A DNA stretch of 7,976 nucleotides, taken from JAAOZP01 sp964616835 (GTDB taxonomy: Archaea; Thermoproteota; EX4484-205; JAAOZP01). Where the stretch lies: NCBI GenBank assembly GCA_964616835.1, contig CAZTSG010000058.1:1-7976 (forward strand). The letters are read 5' to 3'. Of this stretch, positions 5,329 to 7,976 are shown one piece after another. The position numbers were made by a program, and so were the translations under genes. The notes under the pieces were generated by a model. It was given only the letters and a program-made list of their open reading frames with translations. It did no database searches and was not told the DNA's origin. Each line of letters begins with the position of its first letter. The first letter of the stretch is position 1.

Positions 5329-5595
5329 TTGATAAGTGGGCATGGATCGGGAGAATTCGAAATAGAGTTTGCCTCACCCTTTAACAAAAGAATAAGGAAG
5401 CTTAACAAAGAGACTCAGGTACGAATACTCCGCGAAGTGAATGTCTTAAGGACGAATCCATATGCTGGTAAACCCTTGCGTGGAGAGTGGAAAGGAGTTT
5501 TCTCGCTGAGGATAGGCGATTACAGGGTTCTCTACCAAGTTAAAAGAAGCAAGGTAATTTTGTTGGCTATGGGGCATCGTAAGCACGTTTATTAA
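5329..5595 (+). CDS. relE: RelE/ParE-superfamily toxin
   Basis: An 88-aa protein with the RelE/ParE layout. FEIEFASPFNKRIRKLNKE opens with the first strand and a basic helix. RILREVNVLRTNPYAGKPL is the second helix and linker. GVFSLRIGDYRVLYQV (56-71) is the central signature strand pair and GHRKHVY (82-88) the conserved end. RelE toxins cut mRNA on the ribosome; R61, R66, H83, R84 and Y88 are placed like the positively charged and aromatic residues used for catalysis, though exact equivalence needs alignment. The only in-frame start is TTG at 5329, reached from ATTATTTTAAT about 33 bases upstream, so a near-leaderless mRNA is likely. An antitoxin-like gene follows 114 bases downstream on the same strand. 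Confidence 0.88.
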   Translation: MISGHGSGEFEIEFASPFNKRIRKLNKETQVRILREVNVLRTNPYAGKPLRGEWKGVFSLRIGDYRVLYQVKRSKVILLAMGHRKHVY

Positions 5596-5670
5596 TCCAA
5601 TTCTACTGATCATTGCTAGACTAAGATGGCCCCAAAATGGGTAATTCATAACGTAGAAAGGGGAAAAGAA

Positions 5671-5704
5671 TTTAAAGGTCATGGTCCTATTTTAGGACAA
5701 GGAG
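5671..5704 (+). promoter_or_regulatory. Antitoxin promoter and ribosome binding site
   Basis: TTTAAA (5671-5676), preceded by purine-rich GGGGAAAAGAA, is a good BRE/TATA box about 36 bases before the ATG at 5710. AAGGAG (5699-5704) is a strong ribosome site with a 5-base spacer and decides this start over the in-frame ATG at 5626. The antitoxin can therefore be made independently of the toxin. Confidence 0.6.
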
Positions 5705-5709
5705 CCAAC

Positions 5710-5910
5710 ATGTCGATTTTAACAGTGGAGGAAAGAGAACTGTTGAAAAAGGCAACCACATTAATTGAGGAGCTGTTGGAAACACTTGAGGTTATTCAGG
5801 ATGAGGAGCTGGTCAGAGACCTGAGGATAGCCCTTAAAGAAGCAAAGGAAGGCAAGACCAAGCCCCTTAAAGAGCTAATCCGCGAGCTGGGCTTAGAAGG
5901 GAAAATTTAG
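5710..5910 (+). CDS. RelB-like antitoxin of the RelE toxin
   Basis: A 66-aa acidic, helical protein. A long helix (VEERELLKKATTLIEELLETLEV, 6-28) is followed by DEELVRDLRIALKEAKEGKTKPLKELIREL (31-60). The 'LLETLEV-x-DEELVRDLR-AL-EGK' pattern is typical of small archaeal antitoxins found beside RelE genes. They wrap helices around the toxin, and the C-terminal helix usually blocks its active site. No DNA-binding domain is evident, so transcriptional autoregulation is not indicated. The frame is open to an ATG at 5626, but the promoter and AAGGAG site lie inside that extension, so ATG 5710 is chosen. It ends 28 bases before the convergent 204-aa gene. Confidence 0.75.
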   Translation: MSILTVEERELLKKATTLIEELLETLEVIQDEELVRDLRIALKEAKEGKTKPLKELIRELGLEGKI

Positions 5911-5938
5911 GATTTACCGGCTCGCATCTTTAATGTAG

Positions 5939-6553
5939 CTATAGTACTTCCAGACTAAACCAGAACCTTGCTTTAGGATACTTCCTGCGGATTTCTAGGG
6001 CTTTCATGAAGAATTCGCCGAATTTTTTGCCACACCAGTTTGTGATCTCTATTGTACGATTGATGTTTTCCTCGGGCGTTGACTCTTTATGTGAAAACCA
6101 TCGGAGGAGCCTCTTAGCGACCTCCACATCCGGGGGGTTCTCTCTTGAGAGTAGTTCTCTTGTTGCAAGACGGTTTATCTCATCCTGCATCTCTTTCAAA
6201 TCCAGTATCTCGCACGGCCAGAGAGCGCGCTTCCCCCTTCCTTCTATTGCTCTCACAATCCTCACTTTCAATTTTTCCCTCAAGGAGTTGAAAAGCCTGT
6301 GGACCTCCTCGTAGTAGGGAGGCGGAAGGTTGAGACTAAAGCCTATGAAAGACTCCTTGTATTCTAATGGATTGTCGTGAAGGTGGTGGCCTGTGTAAAT
6401 GATCATCGGTATGTATTTGAAGCCCTTGAGCTGCAGAGCCTCGACATCGCTCCAGCCGAACCATAAGCCCTCCTTATCAAGCCGCTCAACCTCCTCCCTG
6501 GCTTTTCGCGAGCACCTGCTTGAGGCCTTTATGCCGAGGACGAACTGCGTCAT
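5939..6553 (-). CDS. Conserved protein of unknown function, intact member of a multi-copy family
   Basis: A 204-aa soluble protein I do not recognise. No signal peptide or membrane helix is visible. Features: an N-terminal strand (FVLGIKASSR, 4-13), a Trp-rich WFGWSDVEALQLKGF (31-45), a His cluster GHHLHDN (55-61), LPPPYYEEVHRLF (75-87), a basic REKLKVRIVRAIEGRGKRA (91-109), a charged helical region (115-170), and a strongly basic, aromatic end (KKFGEFFMKALEIRRKYPKARFWFSLEVL). The His cluster and conserved acids could bind metal, but no catalytic motif I know is present. Partial copies lie at 4701-4838 and 7874-7960. The start at ATG 6553 is supported by GGGAGG and by a conserved leader; a TTTATAAAA box lies 60 bases upstream. 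It is convergent with the antitoxin gene. Confidence 0.8.
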   Translation of the reverse strand: MTQFVLGIKASSRCSRKAREEVERLDKEGLWFGWSDVEALQLKGFKYIPMIIYTGHHLHDNPLEYKESFIGFSLNLPPPYYEEVHRLFNSLREKLKVRIVRAIEGRGKRALWPCEILDLKEMQDEINRLATRELLSRENPPDVEVAKRLLRWFSHKESTPEENINRTIEITNWCGKKFGEFFMKALEIRRKYPKARFWFSLEVL

Positions 6554-6593
6554 GCCTTACCCTCCCGTCCACTCCACACCTTTAATGAAGATA
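6554..6593 (-). promoter_or_regulatory. Conserved 5' leader of the paralogue family, intact copy
   Basis: The 40 bases before the ATG at 6553 begin TATCTTCATTAAAGGTGT and hold the GGGAGG ribosome site. They match 4839-4876 in 28 of the first 30 positions. The TTTATAAAA box (6621-6613) predicts transcription start near 6590, so the conserved block corresponds almost exactly to the 5' untranslated region. In one frame both copies could encode IFIKGVEW-(T/K)-GG-stop, but no matching start codon exists in the remnant copy. Confidence 0.7.
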
Positions 6594-6594
6594 C

Positions 6595-6714
6595 TCAACA
6601 CGCCTTTATTGCTTTTATAAAGTACCTTAAAGTGTTCCAATAAGATCTTCGCGCTTCAGACTGGGATTCGTCACAGAGGCGGTACATCAGGACCGCATTC
6701 CTTATTTCTGGCAT
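6595..6714 (-). pseudogene. 39-aa ORF related to the end of the 4924-5160 nuclease-like gene
   Basis: On the minus strand ATG 6714 opens a 39-aa frame beginning MPEIRNAVLMYRLCDESQSE and ending with TGA at 6595. Its VLMYR-x2-DE-x-QSE segment matches 11 of 13 positions in the 4924-5160 product (VLMYRFYDEPQSE). The remaining 19 residues are only loosely alike. The ExK nuclease core itself is absent, so it is most likely the tail of a decayed second copy. It lies just upstream of the intact paralogue gene, and that gene's TATA box is inside this ORF, so it is probably not a functional neighbour. A free-standing small protein is possible but has no ribosome site. Confidence 0.4.
6613..6621 (-). 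promoter_or_regulatory. TATA box of the 204-aa gene
   Basis: TTTATAAAA on the minus strand, centred at 6617, sits about 24 bases upstream of the beginning of the conserved leader, giving a predicted transcript start near 6590 and a leader of roughly 37 bases, long for an archaeal gene of this type. Confidence 0.5.
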
Positions 6715-6823
6715 ACCCAACTATTTATCAACCTACTTAGTTTATCTTTTTACGCAGGACAAAAGAATATGAGACAATAGACAAGGCTTGAAAAGAAGTT
6801 TATTTGGTTTAATAATCGTTATG

Positions 6824-6841
6824 AGACACAAAAAAATAAAG
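6824..6841 (-). terminator. Poly-T terminator after the GH12 gene
   Basis: Downstream of the GH12 stop the minus strand reads CCTTTATTTTTTTGTGTC, with a run of seven T residues. Oligo-T tracts are the usual archaeal termination signal. No strong hairpin precedes it, which is normal for archaea. Confidence 0.5.
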
Positions 6842-6855
6842 GGGTTTAACTTGGT

Positions 6856-7719
6856 TTACTTTAGCGAAACGCTAAATCCGGATAGTGTCCATGAGAATTG
6901 TGCTGTGCCTCCGGATCTCTTAGTTCCCCATTCGGTCCCTATTTCCCAGCCAAGCAGGTAGTGACCCGATATGTCAATCGTAGCGTAATCCATCGCCGCC
7001 CTGACGAAGGCTGCAGCATCGTAACTCACAGTTCCACTCTTTATGCTCCAATCTTTCGGCTTAAAAGCTATATATTGCCATCCTCCCCAGGATACACTGT
7101 CCTCCCTCCAAACCTCCCAAGTTTTACCCTCTATCGTAACCTCGCCCACCTTACTACCTGCCGGACCAAGGTTCTGGCCGAAAAGCCATACCATGAGCTC
7201 CATATCTCCTGGACCAGGAGGAGTGCCGGGACTATTGGCGACACTTGGCCTCACGATCCAAGCGTCCGCAGCTATGTTAAAGTGCATCCTTGAGTATAAA
7301 CTCTCTAGGTTTATGGTGAAAGTTACCATGAGAGAACTCGATTGAAGAGTAGATACCGATAGAGGAAAGTCTACTAGACCGTTGGCATACTCAGTAACCC
7401 ATGGTTTTCTGCCAACATATATTTCTGGATAGCCATTAACCCAATCAAGTGGTCGAACTCTCTTAAGATCGCATACTGTTTTAAGTGTTCGAGTACTTGT
7501 GTCAAACGTCATTGTGATGCTGCCGCTGGCACTCTGGAGATTATATGGGTTTATCTCAATTCTGTAATCATTTTTACCATCGTTATTAACGTCAACAAAC
7601 GTCCAGTCGGTTCCACCTGGCCATTTAAGCGTGATTATTTCTGCAAATACAGGTTGAACTACCAGAGCTAGAATTAGAGTTAATGCCGGAAGAATAGATA
7701 AGGCTTTTCTCCTATTCAT
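6856..7719 (-). CDS. Secreted GH12 endo-1,4-beta-glucanase
   Basis: A 287-aa extracellular glycosidase that cleaves internal beta-1,4-glucan bonds with retention of configuration. Residues 1-26 form a signal peptide (MNRRK, a long hydrophobic core, then PVFA before E27). DVNNDGKND (43-51) is a DxNxDG calcium loop like that of the Pyrococcus furiosus GH12 enzyme. GYPEIYVGRKPW (96-107) is a family hallmark. MELMVW (173-178) holds the nucleophile Glu174, and GWEIGTEWG (257-265) holds the likely acid/base Glu259. The length is normal for a GH12 domain with a signal peptide; no binding module or membrane anchor is seen. ATG 7719 is supported by GGTGAT at 7725-7730. It appears monocistronic; its products would feed sugar uptake systems not present in this window. 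Confidence 0.95.
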   Translation of the reverse strand: MNRRKALSILPALTLILALVVQPVFAEIITLKWPGGTDWTFVDVNNDGKNDYRIEINPYNLQSASGSITMTFDTSTRTLKTVCDLKRVRPLDWVNGYPEIYVGRKPWVTEYANGLVDFPLSVSTLQSSSLMVTFTINLESLYSRMHFNIAADAWIVRPSVANSPGTPPGPGDMELMVWLFGQNLGPAGSKVGEVTIEGKTWEVWREDSVSWGGWQYIAFKPKDWSIKSGTVSYDAAAFVRAAMDYATIDISGHYLLGWEIGTEWGTKRSGGTAQFSWTLSGFSVSLK

Positions 7720-7724
7720 GGATT

Positions 7725-7766
7725 ATCACCAACGAAGAATACCATGGCCATTATTTTAAATCTTTC
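7725..7766 (-). promoter_or_regulatory. GH12 promoter and ribosome binding site
   Basis: On the minus strand AGAAAG (7767-7762) followed by ATTTAAAAT (7761-7753) forms a BRE/TATA pair, placing transcription start near 7730. GGTGAT (7730-7725) with a 5-base spacer precedes the ATG, so the leader is only about ten bases long. Confidence 0.6.
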
Positions 7767-7767
7767 T

Positions 7768-7787
7768 ATCGTTCTTTATCGTTCTTT
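7768..7787. repeat. Two tandem 10-bp repeats upstream of the GH12 promoter
   Basis: ATCGTTCTTT occurs twice head to tail (7768-7777, 7778-7787); on the GH12 sense strand this reads AAAGAACGAT twice. The units begin directly upstream of the BRE. A 10-bp period places both on the same face of the helix, as expected for a regulator or for cooperative transcription-factor binding. It is also close to the divergent small ORF at 7826. Confidence 0.6.
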
Positions 7788-7825
7788 AAATTGATTGCTT
7801 ACGCTACATCCAAGGAGGAAATATA

Positions 7826-7960
7826 TTGTACCTATTACGGTACGAAGAACAGGACGAACACCCAGTTCTGCAAAAATTCGGCGACTTCTTCATGAAAGCC
7901 CTGGAAATCCGCAGGAAGTATCCTAACGCAAGATTCTGGTTTAGTCTGGAAGTATTATAG
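7826..7960 (+). pseudogene. C-terminal fragment of a second paralogue of the 5939-6553 gene
   Basis: Codons at 7874-7960 encode KFGDFFMKALEIRRKYPNARFWFSLEVL-stop, 26 of 28 residues identical to the end of the 204-aa protein and 82 of 87 bases identical. Similarity begins abruptly at 7874 and stops exactly at the stop codon. In frame upstream, a TTG (7826) follows AAGGAGGA (7812-7819) with a 6-base spacer, so a 44-aa hybrid product with an unrelated 16-residue start is possible. The fragment lacks the first 176 or so residues of the family, so it is best seen as a partial duplication left by recombination. Confidence 0.8.
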
Positions 7961-7976
7961 AATGAAATTTTTTATC

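Noticed and set aside
5626..5709. Longer antitoxin start at ATG 5626 (28 extra residues)
   Set aside because: The extension has no ribosome site, contains the TTTAAA promoter and the AAGGAG site for ATG 5710, and its composition is unlike an antitoxin N terminus.

Overview
The window looks archaeal, most likely a hyperthermophilic Thermoproteota (Crenarchaeota) genome. The signs are a class I lysyl-tRNA synthetase, a tRNA-Arg(CCG) interrupted at a non-canonical site by a bulge-helix-bulge intron, no encoded CCA, TTTAAA/TTTATA-type promoter boxes about 25-35 bases before genes, TTG and GTG starts, and HEPN/MNT and RelE-type toxin-antitoxin pairs. A 100-base run of N (4391-4490) shows it comes from a scaffolded draft assembly. 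No transposase, integrase or CRISPR array is visible.

Left third (1-2087), mostly core genes: the first 306 codons of LysRS leave the window on the minus strand. A 47-base divergent intergenic region separates it from the intron-containing tRNA-Arg. A nucleoside hydrolase, with its own promoter and an inverted repeat upstream, converges on the tRNA.

Middle (2087-5910), an accessory stretch: a HEPN-MNT pair with overlapping reading frames; a small membrane-anchored coiled-coil protein whose gene lies between two copies of an 18-base direct repeat; a 76-aa zinc-finger protein with an inverted repeat over its promoter; a broken coiled-coil gene across the assembly gap; a PD-(D/E)XK-like nuclease remnant; and a RelE toxin followed by an antitoxin-like gene in the unusual toxin-first order.

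Right third (5939-7976): a 204-aa protein of unknown function (5939-6553, minus) belongs to a family with two more partial copies in this window. One is an N-terminal remnant with two in-frame stops (4701-4838, minus). The other is a 28-residue C-terminal piece at the right edge (7874-7960, plus). The two copies that have a 5' end share a 38-40 base leader better conserved than the coding start. Next to the full copy is a 39-aa ORF sharing a motif with the nuclease remnant. A secreted GH12 endoglucanase (6856-7719, minus) sits between the full copy and the C-terminal piece, with a tandem 10-bp repeat upstream of its promoter.

Overall this is core translation genes joined to a decaying, duplication-rich accessory region. 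The least explained signal is the repeated unknown family with its conserved leader. Family assignments come from reading motifs by eye; no database search was possible.
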